DNA from: Ailurus styani
Lineage: Eukaryota; Chordata; Mammalia; Carnivora; Ailuridae
DNA: 64,000 nucleotides
Direction of reading: 5' to 3'
Assembly: GCA_002007465.1 (NCBI GenBank)
Contig: LNAC01000379.1
Coordinates: forward strand, 1,101,846 to 1,165,845
A model generated the notes under the pieces. That model worked only from the letters and a program-made list of their open reading frames with translations. It made no database searches and had not been told where the DNA came from. Positions 1 to 12,027 of the stretch are shown here, piece by piece; position 1 is the stretch's first letter; every line of letters begins with the position of its first letter. The position numbers were made by a program, and so were the translations under genes.

Positions 1-63
1 TCAATAAATGGTAGACTGTGTTGTTACCATTAGATTTTTCTGTTGAAAGTCAGCAGGGATTAT

Positions 64-172
64 GGGGCACCTGGCTGGCTCAGTGAGTACAGCATGTGAC
101 TCTTGATCTTGGGGTTGTAGGTTCGAGCCCCACATTGGATATAGTGATTACTTAAAAATACAATCTTTTAAA
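64..172 (+). mobile_element. CAN-SINE, short tRNA-Lys-like form
   Basis: The head GGGGCACCTGGCTGGCTCAG is followed by a tRNA-Lys-like stretch (ACTCTTGATCTTGGGGTTGT, then GGTTCGAGCCCCACATTGG) and an A-rich tail. A second SINE interrupts the tail at 173-368. The rest of the A-rich tail appears to lie at about 369-450. An old, diverged copy. Confidence 0.85.
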
Positions 173-368
173 AAATTATTTATTTATTTAGAAGCTTTTA
201 TTTATTCATCTGAAAGAGGGAGCACAAGCGGGGGGAGGAGCAGAGGGCCAAGGAGAAGCAGACTCTCCACTGAGGGAGGAGCCTGACATGGGGCTCAATC
301 CCAGGATCCCAAGATCATGACCTGAGTTGAAATCAGACACTCAACTGACTGAGCTACCAAGGTGCCCT
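173..368 (-). mobile_element. CAN-SINE, antisense, nested
   Basis: It runs from TTATTTATTTATTTAG to the reversed head GAGCTACCAAGGTGCCC. It sits in the tail of the preceding sense SINE. Several substitutions in the head mark it as an older copy. Confidence 0.85.
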
Positions 369-461
369 GCTCTTTCCCTTCTATTACCATCTATAAAAAC
401 CCTATACTCAAAAATAAGAAAATGAAATAAAAAATAAACTCTTAAAAAAAAAAGTCAGCAG

Positions 462-652
462 TGGGGCACCTGGGTGACTCAGTTGTTAAGCGTCTGCCTC
501 CAGCTCAGGTCATGATCCCAGGGTCCTGGGATCGAGCCCCGCATCAGGCTCCCTGCTCAGCGGGAAGCCTTTTTCCTCTCCCACTGCCCCTGCTTATGTT
601 CCCTCTCTCGCTGTGTTTCTCTCTGTCAAATGAATAAATAAAATCTTAAAAA
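462..652 (+). mobile_element. CAN-SINE with target-site duplication
   Basis: A complete element from TGGGGCACCTGGGTGACTCAG to AATAAATAAAATCTTAAAA. It is flanked by the direct repeat AAAAAGTCAGCAG (449-461 and 653-665). The CT-rich middle (CCCACTGCCCCTGCTTATG) is the general arctoid form, not the mustelid-like form seen in most other copies here. Confidence 0.93.
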
Positions 653-711
653 AAAAAGTCAGCAGGAATCATTCTTTTAAATTCTAGGAAATAGTACTAG
701 AATATAAATTC

Positions 712-2006
<1,295 letters not shown>

Positions 2007-2196
2007 GTAAGGAATTTCTTAAAGAACAGCAGGAGCATATCAAAAGGACACAGAAGCCAACTTGAAGAGTTCCCACTGGCCAAATATGGAACAATTTTGC
2101 ATAAAAATAGTGAGAGAAATGGATTATAACCCATTAATTATAAAATAAAATTTATGAGCCCATGCTTATATCAATAAATGAATAAATAATTGTTTT
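2007..2196 (+). other. Possible L1 3'-transduced segment
   Basis: This is non-L1 sequence between the internal A-rich end of the L1 and the distal TSD copy AAAAAGTCTATAGAGTATA (2197-2215). Its last 40 bases are A/T-rich with AATAAATGAATAAATAATTG, which could be a decayed second poly(A) site. Local duplication is the alternative explanation. Confidence 0.45.
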
Positions 2197-2386
2197 AAAA
2201 AGTCTATAGAGTATAAACTCAAGATTCAAAGTGAACTGTGAAAATAAGTATAGGCTATTAGGGGAACAATTAATAAGGAAAGATATTCCTATGTGTTTTG
2301 GAGGTTTTGTTCAATGATAATAAAAGAATTATTTCCTTTGATGGGTGTTTAGTTTGCTTAAATTCCTTTTATAATAAAAAAATTTT

Positions 2387-2580
2387 AGGGGTGCCTGGGT
2401 GGCTCAGTGGGTTAAGCCTCTGTCTTCGGCTCAGGTCATGATCCCAGGGTCCTGGGATCAAGCCCCGAGTCGGGCTGTCTGCTCAGCAGGGAGCCTGTTT
2501 CCCCCTCTCTCTCTGTCTGCCTCTCTGCCTACTTGTAATCTCTCTTTGTGTCAAATAAATAAATAAAATCTTTTTTAAAA
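2387..2580 (+). mobile_element. CAN-SINE
   Basis: The head is GGGGTGCCTGGGTGGCTCAG. The middle CTGCCTCTCTGCCTACTTGT is mustelid-like. The tail is AAATAAATAAATAAAATCTT. The repeat AAAAATTT on both sides is a weak TSD candidate. Confidence 0.93.
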
Positions 2581-2582
2581 AT

Positions 2583-2735
2583 TTAATCCTGATCATACCC
2601 ATTTTACAAATGAGGAAAGTGGCTCAGAGAGAACTTGCTCAGGGTCCCTAAGAGCAAAGTAGGACTGGAATCCAAGTTTGTTCAACTCAAAAATCTATGC
2701 TTTTTCTGCTACACCAGGTTGCTCCCCATGTTTAG
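2583..2735 (-). mobile_element. MIR fragment, antisense
   Basis: The diagnostic core reads CCCATTTTACAAATGAGGAA, then GGCTCAGAGAGAACTTGCTC and AGGACTGGAATCCAAG. This is the reverse complement of the MIR core. An ancient tRNA-derived SINE. Confidence 0.8.
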
Positions 2736-3284
2736 CAAACAAATGCGATCTGTTCCAGTTTAGTGTTCATGTGTTAGTTTTGTTCAATGCCTTACTTTTG
2801 ACCATGTACACATATATCCTGTTTTTATCTCCCATACCCACAGTTCATAAAATTTATCCCCTCCAAAACTGATAGGAGTTGTTGTTTGGAAATTTAATAC
2901 CAATTCTTTATAACCTATAGCAAAACCTCTTTTTAAATTCACAAATAGGTAATTCATTGTTTGTGTTCCTGTGGTCCTCAGGTGTTAGGTGATATTTTGT
3001 TAACACTTTTCTAAAAGTACAAATAGTTGTCTGGATTTCTTTTTCATACGATGTTTGTCCATACCAGCAACCTTTGCTAGTGTGCAGGAAGCTAGATTTT
3101 TAGCGTGATTCAAAATACGTACGCTGAAATAGTCAGAGCACCTTAGTACTTAAGGCCAAACGTGGACAACAAAAGGAATTGTCATGAGAGTGGCATAGGA
3201 GTAACCCGCACTCTACTACAAGGATATATTTTTTAAAGCTAACAAAGCAAATTTTACAGGCCGATGTACAGTCATCATTGACTT
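2736..3284. other. Unique sequence, no gene seen
   Basis: No recognisable repeat or convincing reading frame. The sequence is moderately A/T-rich. A short stretch around 3100-3180 keeps several CpGs (ATACGTACGCTG, AAACGTGGAC), but no function can be assigned. Confidence 0.5.
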
Positions 3285-3635
3285 AGCACCCAGTGTATGC
3301 ACACAAAGAACTAAGCTCATTAGATACTGAGTGAGATACAACACTCTACAAGACATAGGAGACCCATGCACTCAGGATGCATTGCAAAAGCCCCTCGAAG
3401 CAGACACTTCCAGATGGAGTCGCTTCCTATCCAGATTAACTGTTTGACACTACAGAATGAATTTTTTTGTCACGCCAGGTTTTTCCTGTGTATATAAAAC
3501 ATCATATCCATCCTGTCCTCACCTGTGTTTGGCTAGTAGGCTTTCTCAGATCTTGGAGATGGTGCTACCCAGGATTTCTGGGTTTGACTGGAAACATCAG
3601 TATGTATGATGTGTTTCCATTTATCTTTTAAGGGA

Positions 3636-3755
3636 GTGTGTGTGTGTGTGTGTGCGTGTGTGTAGAGAGAGAGATACTGAATATATACACACATACATAC
3701 ATATATTCCATATATATACATAAACTGAATATATACATACATGCATACATATTCA
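3636..3755. repeat. (TG)n/(GA)n/(ATAC)n compound microsatellite
   Basis: A TG run from about 3636 is followed by GAGAGAGAGA and then imperfect ATATAC/ACAT repeats to about 3755. Low-complexity reading frames across it are not genes. Confidence 0.9.
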
Positions 3756-3764
3756 GTATATGCT

Positions 3765-3960
3765 CAGAATATGTCTGGAGGGACATGCAGAAAAATAACA
3801 GCTGCTTTTAGGGAGATGAACTGGAAGATTGGGAACTATGGAACTGGAATAAGTGGGAGAAGGAGGCTCACTTTCCATTGTATGATCTCTTGTATAATTT
3901 GAACTTATTACCGTGATTTTGTATTACTTTTTTACTTACTTTTAACTTTACTCAAAATAA
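3765..3960 (+). mobile_element. Old L1 3' UTR tail
   Basis: The segment resembles an ancient L1 3' tail: GTCTGGAGGGACATGCAG, then GGGAACTATGGAACTGG and TCATTGTATGATCTCTTG-like text, ending A-rich. The same type of tail recurs near 22620-22790. The subfamily is not assigned. Confidence 0.5.
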
Positions 3961-4049
3961 TTTTAAGGATTTAATAAATAAATCAAGAGTTCTTAACTAG
4001 GTATACAATCAGAATTTCTTACAGAGCTTTTGTCAAAATACACACAGAG

Positions 4050-4210
4050 GCGGTTTAGCCTTATTAGCTGGGGCTCTGGAGTCAGATTGTATGGATTGAA
4101 AGATCTCTAGTGCTGGCCAAGACATGGGGCAACTTATCTGACCTCTCCGAGCCTCAGTTTCCTCCTCTGTAAATGGTGGCTCTGTTGTAAAGCCTACTTT
4201 TCTGGGAACT
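4050..4210 (+). mobile_element. MIR fragment, sense
   Basis: It reads GGGGCTCTGGAGTCAGATTG, then TCTGACCTCTCCGAGCCTCA and GTTTCCTCCTCTGTAAATGG. These are the MIR tRNA-derived end and core in sense orientation. Confidence 0.8.
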
Positions 4211-4659
4211 GGGAGAAAGGAGGAGGCCCTGGCAAGGGCTAATCCTTTCAAGGACTTGATTCAACCTCATTCACCTGACTTGCCATGCTAAATGAGCCTC
4301 CACTCCCCATACTAGTCTACAGTACACCAAAACACTCTGCTCTGAGCATGAAGAGAGACTAGTGAAAAGGAAGACCAATTGGATATTTCTAGAACCAAAA
4401 AACCTCTAATCTACTGTCAACAGAAAATACTCTCATTAAGGGATTTCTTTTCAAACTTGATCCAAGAAGATGGCTATTGGCAGGCAAATAGAAGGCATTC
4501 TTCTTACTCTTTTTTTTTTTGACAGAACAATAAACACCTTCATTCTTCTTACTCTTGAATGGCACAAGTTTCTGGAGATGTAATGAATCCTAAATGGCTT
4601 CCAGGACATGGCTGTTACTCCAGTATGCAGTTGTCTGGCATAATTTGCTTCATTAAGAA
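4211..4659. other. Unique sequence, no gene seen
   Basis: No repeat family recognised apart from a T10 run near 4510. The small frames on the minus strand have no recognisable content. Confidence 0.45.
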
Positions 4660-4668
4660 TCACTACTG

Positions 4669-4872
4669 GGCCACCTTGGGTGGCTTAGTAGGTTAAGCAT
4701 CTGCCTTCAGCTAAGGTCATGATCCCGGATTCCCGGGATGGAGCCCCACATTGGGCTCCCTGCTCAGCGAGGAGTCTGCTTCTCCCTCTCCCTCTACCCC
4801 TCCCCCTGATCTCTCTCTCCCTCTCTCCCTCTCTCTCTCTCTCAAATAAAGAAATAAAATCTTTTTTAAAAA
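4669..4872 (+). mobile_element. CAN-SINE with TSD
   Basis: A diverged head (GGCCACCTTGGGTGGCTTAG) leads to a long CT tract and AATAAAGAAATAAAATCTT. TCACTACTG at 4660-4668 and 4874-4882 is the TSD core. Confidence 0.92.
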
Positions 4873-5097
4873 GTCACTACTGAATTATTGGGGGTTGTGC
4901 TGAAGTAGGGAACTAGGGTAATGTGGAATTAGGGGAGACATGATCACCTCACAGCAGCGACATGTGGCAGACTGCTTCCATTGAAAGGCCTAGGAATCGA
5001 CTAGAGAAGATTTTACAGAAACAAGATTTGTGGGTCCCTCTTCAAATCTACCAAATCAGGATCTCCAAGAGATCTTGTACGATATTAGTAAATCTTA

Positions 5098-5238
5098 TAT
5101 TTAATATCTATTGAGCATCTGCTATGTAGACCAGGCTCTATGCTAAGCATTTTACAGGTATTATCTCATTAATCCTCACAACATTCCAAAGCTTTAAGTA
5201 CTACTGTTATCACCATTTACAGAGGCCCAAGACTGTTT
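5098..5238 (-). mobile_element. MIR fragment, antisense
   Basis: It reads ATTGAGCATCTGCTATGTAG, then TGCTAAGCATTTTACAGGTA and TTAATCCTCACAACATTCC, the reversed MIR 3' half. Confidence 0.78.
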
Positions 5239-5654
5239 TCACCGTGCTCCTTGTTCAGTATCTTTCTTCAGTATCCTGCCTTCATCCATTTGAAAACAAA
5301 TGCTCTTCTGTATGACCCAGACTGTTGGGTTTTTTTTTTACCCCAAGTTTATCCATTTTATGGTACCATTTCCTTAGTGGAAATAGAAGCCTTTTCTCAG
5401 CTGAAAACCCAAGATCTGAGCCCATAGCACTGCCTGCCTTATACTGCTTCCCTATCTTGCTCTATGACCTATAGAGCTCACAGTGAGGCTGCTTGGAAAA
5501 TCAGTTCTGAAAGCAAATTCTCTCTTTTCACATGTGCAATATTCAATAGAGGGATGGCAGAGGCCCTGAGGCTGTCTTTTAAAGACAAAAGGGTCTTCTT
5601 GGTCTTAGAATAGCTATACATATACTTCTACAAGTAGTTTTATTTATAACAACA
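5239..5654. other. Unique sequence, no gene seen
   Basis: No repeat family or reading frame of note. A T9 run lies near 5331-5339. Confidence 0.45.
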
Positions 5655-5935
5655 GTAACAGCTAATATTCATTGAACACTTTACTATGCTCCAGGCACTG
5701 TAACATATTTATTAGCCCATTTAATATTCAATATGACACTGTAAGGCAAGTATTATTATTATTACTATTATTATTATTATTACTATCATCCCCCTTTTTA
5801 TAGATGAGAAGACAAGGCCAGAAAGGCAAAATGACTTGCCAGAGATCACTCACCTATTACTTGACAGAGCAGGAATAAAATCCAGCTTTGTCTGACTCCA
5901 AAGTTAATATAACTCTTCCATCCTTAATGTCAACA
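5655..5935 (-). mobile_element. MIR, antisense, near full length, with internal (ATT)n
   Basis: It begins ACAGCTAATATTCATTGAAC and runs through TGCTCCAGGCACTGTAAC, an expanded ATT array (about 5752-5790), GATGAGAAGACAAGGCCAG and the reversed tRNA-like end. The ATT array grew inside the MIR. Confidence 0.85.
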
Positions 5936-5963
5936 CCAAAAGAAGAAATAAATTGGACTTGTC

Positions 5964-6080
5964 CTTTTTTTTTTTTAAGGTTTTATTTTTAAGTGATCTC
6001 TATACCCGATCTGGGGCTCAAACTCACAACCCTGAGAACAAGAGTCACAGCTCCACCGACTGAGCCAGCCACGTGCCCCC
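5964..6080 (-). mobile_element. Short CAN-SINE, antisense, with TSD
   Basis: A poly-T is followed by AAGTGATCTCTATACCCGAT and the reversed tRNA-Lys-like head, ending GAGCCAGCCACGTGCCCC. The TSD is TGGACTTGTC (5954-5963) versus TGGGCTTGTC (6081-6090). Confidence 0.88.
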
Positions 6081-6089
6081 TGGGCTTGT

Positions 6090-7160
6090 CTTTAATTGTG
6101 CTCGTTTGTGTATATGTGGGTTTCAAGGATTGTTTGTTATTTTTGTTTGTAAAAGAAGAAGAGGGTTTTCCTTTCCAATCTACTTGGCTACAGGAAGCCC
6201 ATATTATGAATTAGTGGAATTTTGAAGGAGGACTACTTTCTCAGAGATCCCCGATGGTAGCTTTCTAGACTGGCTGACAAATATGACGGAAAGTCAGAAC
6301 CGGCATGTTAGAACTATTATCCTTTCCTCAGGTAGTACAAAGAAGTAATTGTTTCCCCTCAAGTTAACACCTGAAGAAATTACTCAGCACCCAATTCACT
6401 TCTCAGGCGAGGAATCTCACTCTTTGCATCATCCCCCACGCCCATATTTCCATCTTGACAGCATAAAGAGCCAGATCATCTAGCCTAGGTTACTACACAG
6501 AGATCAGCAATTCTGAAACTCCACACCCTGCTCAGAGATCCTCCAGTCCTCTCCCCTCCTTGGTGGTAGATATCCTGAAAATGGTCCCCCAAAATGCAAA
6601 GCCTTCTTCTCTACACCCGCAATCAAATGGCTGTTAGTGGCAAAAAAAAAAAAAAAAAAAACCCCTTGTTAGTCCACGTCCCTGCTTTTGAGGGGAATGC
6701 AGGAGCCCTTATAACGGATGACTCGGTCATAGTGGGCAACCACAGATAAGGCCTCTCTGAGAGACAGGAAAGAGGCAAAGAGAATTCTAAGCAGTACAGA
6801 AACACCTCTCAAGCTGCTACCACTGTCCTTCAGGTGGCTGAGCTCTCAGACCTGGGAAGGCAAGGGGGAGGTGAGTTAGAGTGCAGCAACTAACTTCCCT
6901 ATTAGAGCCAGACAAAGGAGAATGGGCATCCACTGTGACCAGATACTGAAGTGCTCTCTCCATTTTGGTCTCTCACTCTGCAACTTTCCTTCTTACTGTT
7001 CTTAGTGACTTTCTGTGTGTCCCTACCACACACAGGCATACTTTGCCATTGGTTCCACCCTGTCAGTACGACTTCCAATTAAGTCAGTGCAACTACGAAG
7101 AAATACCATAGGGATGAGTTTATATTTCCATACAAAATCAGGATCAATTGTATTTCCCTA
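6090..7160. other. Unique sequence with an A20 run, no gene seen
   Basis: No transposon family recognised. A 20-base A run lies at 6642-6661. The small frames here lack recognisable domains. Confidence 0.45.
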
Positions 7161-7163
7161 CAA

Positions 7164-7203
7164 CCACACACACACACACACACATAAACATACACACACA
7201 CAC
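7164..7203. repeat. (CA)n microsatellite
   Basis: A CA-dinucleotide run broken by ATAAACAT in the middle. Confidence 0.95.
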
Positions 7204-7281
7204 CCCTACACCTACAGGCATCCCTCACTTTTCACAAAAGGATGCTCCTGAAAATTCAGTACATATAAAAATTGTATAGAT

Positions 7282-7465
7282 GGGCGCCTGGGTGGCTGAG
7301 TGGGTTAAGTGTCTGCCTTTGGCTCAGGCCATGATCTCAGGATCCTGGGATTGAGCCCTGCATCGAGCTCCCTGCTCAGCAGGGAGCCTGCTTCCTCCTC
7401 TCTCTCTGCCTGCCTCTCTGCCTACTTGTGATCTCTCTCTCTCTGTCAAATAAATAAATCTTTAA
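7282..7465 (+). mobile_element. CAN-SINE with 15-bp TSD
   Basis: The head is GGGCGCCTGGGTGGCTGAG and the middle is mustelid-like. AAAAATTGTATAGAT at 7267-7281 and 7466-7480 is a perfect TSD. A young insertion. Confidence 0.96.
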
Positions 7466-7480
7466 AAAAATTGTATAGAT

Positions 7481-7914
7481 TAAAGTCAATTTCAACTCTA
7501 ATGACTTTCTTAATCATTTTCACATGTATAAATGTTTGTTACAATAAATATAATTTTCATTGGTAGTGGGCACAAAAGCAAATAAAATATAGATGGCAAT
7601 ATTTTGCCAATTGTAAAACATCAACAAATGTTAATCATAGTTAATCACTAAGCAGGAAGGGATGATAATGAATGCAATTTAAAAGGCTCTACTATAAACC
7701 ATTTTTATAACATGATTAATCCTTCCTTAATGTAAACATTTGTATAAATGGATTAGAATACATTGGATACGATGTAGGTCTTCTTGCATTTAAACAAATC
7801 TACTTACATTACACTGTGATTGCTCTTCATTTCTATTATATCCAAATTGGATTATAAAATGTTTTTAAAGCAATAGTGGGTTTGACATTAAAAGACAGAG
7901 CACTGAATGAGAAA
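7481..7914. other. A/T-rich unique sequence
   Basis: About 430 bases of A/T-rich DNA with no recognised repeat, RNA gene or reading frame. Confidence 0.45.
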
Positions 7915-8014
7915 GGTTTTTTCTTTTTAATCGAAGTATAGTTGACACAAAATATTATATTAGTTTCACATGTACAACATAGTGATTTGGGTTTTTTTAA
8001 CATAGTGATTTGAT

Positions 8015-8202
8015 TTTTTTTTTAAGATTTTATTTCTTTATTTGACACAGAGAGAGAGAGAGATCACAAGTAGGCAGAGAGAGAGGAGGAAGCAGGCTCC
8101 CTGCCGAGCAGAGAGCCCGATATGGGCCTCGATCCCAGGACCCTGAGATCATGACCTGAGCCGAAAGCAGAGGCTTTAACCCACTGAGCCACCCAGGCGC
8201 CC
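8015..8202 (-). mobile_element. CAN-SINE, antisense, with TSD
   Basis: It runs from a poly-T and AAGATTTTATTTCTTTATTT to GAGCCACCCAGGCGCCC. AGTGATTTGAT at 8004-8014 and 8203-8213 is the TSD. A similar CATAGTGATTTG lies just upstream near 7978. Confidence 0.95.
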
Positions 8203-8289
8203 AGTGATTTGATATTTATATGCATTAAAAAATGCTCACCACGGTCTAAGTCTAGTTACCATCTGTCACCATACAAAGTTAATGCAATA

Positions 8290-8487
8290 GGGCACCTGGG
8301 TGGCTCAGTGGATTAAAGCCTCTGCCTTCAGCTCAGGTCATGATCTCACAGTCCTGGGATCGAGGCCCACATCGGGCTCTCTGCTCAGCAGGAAGCCTGC
8401 TTCCTCCTCTCTCTCTGTCTGCCTCTCAGCCTACTTGTGATCTCTCTCCCTCTGTGAAATAAATAAATAAAATCTTTTTTAAAAAAC
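8290..8487 (+). mobile_element. CAN-SINE with 13-bp TSD
   Basis: A full-length mustelid-like copy. AGTTAATGCAATA at 8277-8289 and 8488-8500 is a perfect TSD inside the old L1. Confidence 0.96.
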
Positions 8488-9059
8488 AGTTAATGCAATA
8501 TTATTGACTATATTCCCTATACTGCACTTTACATCCCTGTGACTTATTTATTTTATAACTGGAAGTTTGTATCTCTTAATCCCCTTTGCCTATTTTGCCC
8601 ACCCCTTCACCCACTTCCCCTCTGGCAACTACCAGTTTGATCTCTGTAACTATGGATCAGTTTCTGTTTTGTTTGTATGATTATTTTGTTTTTTAGATTC
8701 CACATGTAAGTAAAGTCATACAGTATTTGTCTGTCTCTGACTTATTTATTATTTATCTTAGCATAATACCCTCTAAGTCCATCCATGTTGTTGCAAATGG
8801 CAAGATCCCATTCTTTTTGATGGCTATGTAATATTCAATTATATATATATATCTTATTTATCTGTTATACCATCTTATTTATCTATTCATCTATAAATGG
8901 ACACGTAGGCTGCTTCCATATTTTGACTATTGTAAGTAATGCTGCAATAAATGTAGGGGTGCACATATTTTTTGAAACAGTGTCTTCATTTTCTTCAGTG
9001 GAATTACTGGATCATATGCTATTTCTATTTTAAAATTTTTGAGAAAACTCCATACTGTT

Positions 9060-9245
9060 TTCTTTGCCCTTTTTGGGGGTGGGTAGAGAGGAGTGGGAGA
9101 GGGAGTGGGAGAGTGAGAATCTCGAGCAGGCTCCATGCCCAACACAGCACCCGACACAGGGTTCAATCTCATGACCCTGAGATCATGACCTGAGCCAAAA
9201 CCAAGAGTTGGACGTTTTCAACCAACTAAGCCACCCGGGTGCCCC
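9060..9245 (-). mobile_element. Older CAN-SINE, antisense
   Basis: It reads GAATCTCGAGCAGGCTCCAT through CTGAGATCATGACCTGAGCC to AAGCCACCCGGGTGCCCC. It has lost most of its T-rich end and splits the L1 ORF2 remnant. Confidence 0.88.
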
Positions 9246-9482
9246 TGCATAGTCTTTCCTATTCTGGCTATACCAGTTTACATTCCCACCAACAGTGCAT
9301 TAGGGTTCCCTTTTCTCCACATCCTCACCAACACTTACTATTTCTTCTGTTTTTTATATTAGTCATTCTGACAAGAGTAAGGTGATATCTCATTGTGGTT
9401 TTGATTTGCATCTCCTGGATGATTATTGATGTTGAGCATCTTTTAATGTGTCTCTGATTTTTGTGTGTTTTTTTGTTTTTGT

Positions 9483-9672
9483 TTTTTAAAGATTTTTATT
9501 TATTTGACAGAGAGAGAGATCACAAGTAGGCAGAGAGGCAGGCAGAGGGAGAGGGGGGAAGCAGTCTCCCTGCTGAGCAGAGAGCCTGATGCAGGGCTCA
9601 ATCCCAGGACCCTGAGATCATGACCTGAACCAAAGGCAGACACTTAACCCACTCAGCCACCCAGGCGCCCCT
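9483..9672 (-). mobile_element. CAN-SINE, antisense
   Basis: It runs from TTTTTTAAAGATTTTTATTT to CAGCCACCCAGGCGCCCC, with an intact body and high similarity to the young mustelid-like copies. Confidence 0.94.
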
Positions 9673-9810
9673 CTTGTGTCTCCAATTTTTCAATCAGATT
9701 ATTTGTTTTCTTTAGTGTTAACATCTATAAGTTCTTTATAGTTTGGATATTAACCCCTTATTGGATGTATCATTTGCAAATATCTTCTCCCGTTCACTAG
9801 ATTTTTTTCT

Positions 9811-10640
9811 TTTTTATGGATGAGTAGTATTCCATGGCATATATATACAACACATCTTCTTTATCTACTCTATCAATGGATACTTGGGTTGGGATATCTT
9901 GGCTATTGGAAATAATGCTGCAATAAACATGGGTGTATATATCATTTCAAATTAGTGTTTTCATTTTCTTTGGGTAAAAACCCAATAGTGGAATTACTGG
10001 ATCATATGGCATTTATATTTTTAATTTTTTGAGGAACCTCCATACTGGTTTTCTACAGTGGCTATACCAGTTTGCATTCCCACCAATGCAATACACGTTC
10101 CCTTTTCTCCACATCTTCGCCAACACTTGTTGTTTCTTGTGTTGTTGATTTTAGTCATTCTGACAGGTATAAGGTAATATCTCACTGTGGTTTTGATTTG
10201 CATCTCCTGGGTGATTAGTGATGTTGAACATTTTTTTCCTGTCTGTTGGCAGTCTGTATATCTTCTTTGGAAAAATGTCTATTCAAGTCCTCTGCCCATT
10301 TTTAAATCAGATTGTTTGAGGTTTTTGGTGTTGAGTTGTTTGAGTTCTTTATATTTTTTGGCTATTAACCCCTTACAGGATATATCATTTGCAAAATCTT
10401 CTCCCATTCAGTAGGTTGCCTTTTCATTTTGTTGATGGTTTCCTTCCGTGTGCAAAGGCTTTTGGTTTGATGTACTCCCAATTGTTATTTTTGCTTTTGT
10501 TGCCCTTGCCTAAGGAGAGAGTCCAAAAAAATATTGCTAAGGCCAATGCCCAGGGGTTTAGTGTCTGTTTTCTTTCAGAAGTTTCATAGTTTCTGGTCTT
10601 ACATTTAGGTGGTTGACCCATTCTGAACCATCTTGAGCTT
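9811..10640 (-). mobile_element. Second L1, antisense: ORF2 C-terminal part
   Basis: ORF2-tail text restarts here: GATGAGTAGTATTCCATGGC, GCAATAAACATGGGTGTATA, GGCTATACCAGTTTGCATTC and CTCACTGTGGTTTTGATTTG. The same L1 interval is already present in the preceding antisense L1, so this is an independent insertion. It is less diverged, but the frame is broken. Confidence 0.85.
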
Positions 10641-10802
10641 TCTTTTTTTTGCCATTTGCATGGAATATCTTTTTCCATTCCTTCACTTTCAGCTTGTCTA
10701 TGTCTTTAGGTCTGAAGTAAATCTCTCATAGGTAGCATATAGATGGGTCTTGTTTTTTATCCATTCAGTCATCCTATGTCTTTTGACTGAGCATTTAGGG
10801 TA

Positions 10803-10805
10803 GAT

Positions 10806-10847
<42 letters not shown>

Positions 10848-10848
10848 A
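10803..10848. repeat. (GATA)n microsatellite
   Basis: About eleven GATA units inside antisense L1 sequence. Likely to be length-polymorphic. Confidence 0.95.
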
Positions 10849-11789
10849 AGAAATGTACTTATTAGAATTTTGTTGTTTCCTTGTTTTTGTAGTTCTTCTC
10901 TATTTCTTTCCTCTTCTCTTATTCTCTTCCCTTGTGATTTGATGACTTTCTTTAGTGTTCTGTTTGGATTCCTTTCTTTTTATTTTCTGTGTATCTATTA
11001 CAGGTTTTTGGCTTGTGGTTACCATGAGGTTCATATATAACATCCTATGTATGTAGCAGTCTATTTTAAGTTGATGGTCACTTAGGTTTGAACACATTCT
11101 AAAAGCATTATATTTTACCACCTCCCTCTATCACATTTTATGTATTTGATGCCAGGTTTTACATATTTTCATTCTGCATATCCCTTAACTAATTATTGTA
11201 GATATAATTGATTTTACTACTTTTGCTACACTAAAGTGATTGTAAGGGACTGATCTACTACCTTTACTATACGTTTGTTTTTACCAGTGAAATTTTTCCC
11301 TTTCATAATTTTCTTACCTCTAGATATGGCTCTTTCTTTTCTGCTTAAAGATGTCCCTTTAACATTTCTTATAAGGTTTATTTAGTGGTAATGAACTCCT
11401 TTAACTTTTGTTTGTCTAGGAGACTCTTTATCTCTCTTTCAATTATGAATAATAACGTTGCCAGGTAGAGTGTTCTTGGTTGTAGGTTTTTTCCTTTCAG
11501 TGCTTAGAATATATCATGCCACTCTCTTCTGGCCTGTACAGTTTCTGCTGAAAAATCAGCTAATAGTCTTATGGGCGTTCTCTTGTATGTAACTAGTTGC
11601 ATGCTTTTTTTTTTCTTTTTTTTTGCTGCTTTTAAGATTCTTTATCTTTAATTTTTGACATTTTAATTATTATGTTTCTTGGTGTGGATCTTTTTGGGTT
11701 CATTTTGTTTTGGGCTTTCCATGTTTCCTGGACCTAGATGTCTGTTTCCTTCACTAGGTTAGGGAAGTTTTCTGCTATTCTTTCTTTCT

Positions 11790-11900
11790 TCCTTTTTTAA
11801 AGATTTTATTTTTAAGTCATCTCTACACCCATTGTGGGTCTCACACTCACAATCCCAAAATCAATTTGCATGCTCCACCAACTGAGCTAGCCAGGTGCCC
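11790..11900 (-). mobile_element. Short CAN-SINE, antisense
   Basis: It reads TTTTTTAAAGATTTTATTTT, then AAGTCATCTCTACACCCATT, ending GAGCTAGCCAGGTGCCC. The short tRNA-Lys-like form, inserted in the L1/HAL1 remnant. Confidence 0.9.
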
Positions 11901-12027
11901 GTTACTATTTCTTTGAATGAGTTTTCTGTCCCTTTTTCTCTCTCTTCTCCTTCTGGTACCCTATAATAATGTGAATGTTAGTATACTTGATGATGTCATA
12001 GAGGTAACTTAACCTATCCTCATTTTA

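Larger units (their letters stand above)
7915..9810 (-). mobile_element. Old L1, antisense: 3' UTR and ORF2 C-terminal part
   Basis: The L1 3' UTR appears reversed (AGTATAGTTGACACAAAATA, TTTCACATGTACAACATAGT). Reversed ORF2-tail text follows: GTCCATCCATGTTGTTGCAA, GACACGTAGGCTGCTTCCAT, GGCTATACCAGTTTACATTC and CATTGTGGTTTTGATTTGCA. Four SINEs interrupt it, at 8015-8202, 8290-8487, 9060-9245 and 9483-9672. Reading frames are broken, so it is a fossil. Confidence 0.88.

Noticed and set aside
10803..10848. Regularly spaced GATA repeats as a possible regulatory array or CRISPR-like structure
   Set aside because: A simple tetranucleotide microsatellite with no spacers. No CRISPR array exists in this window.
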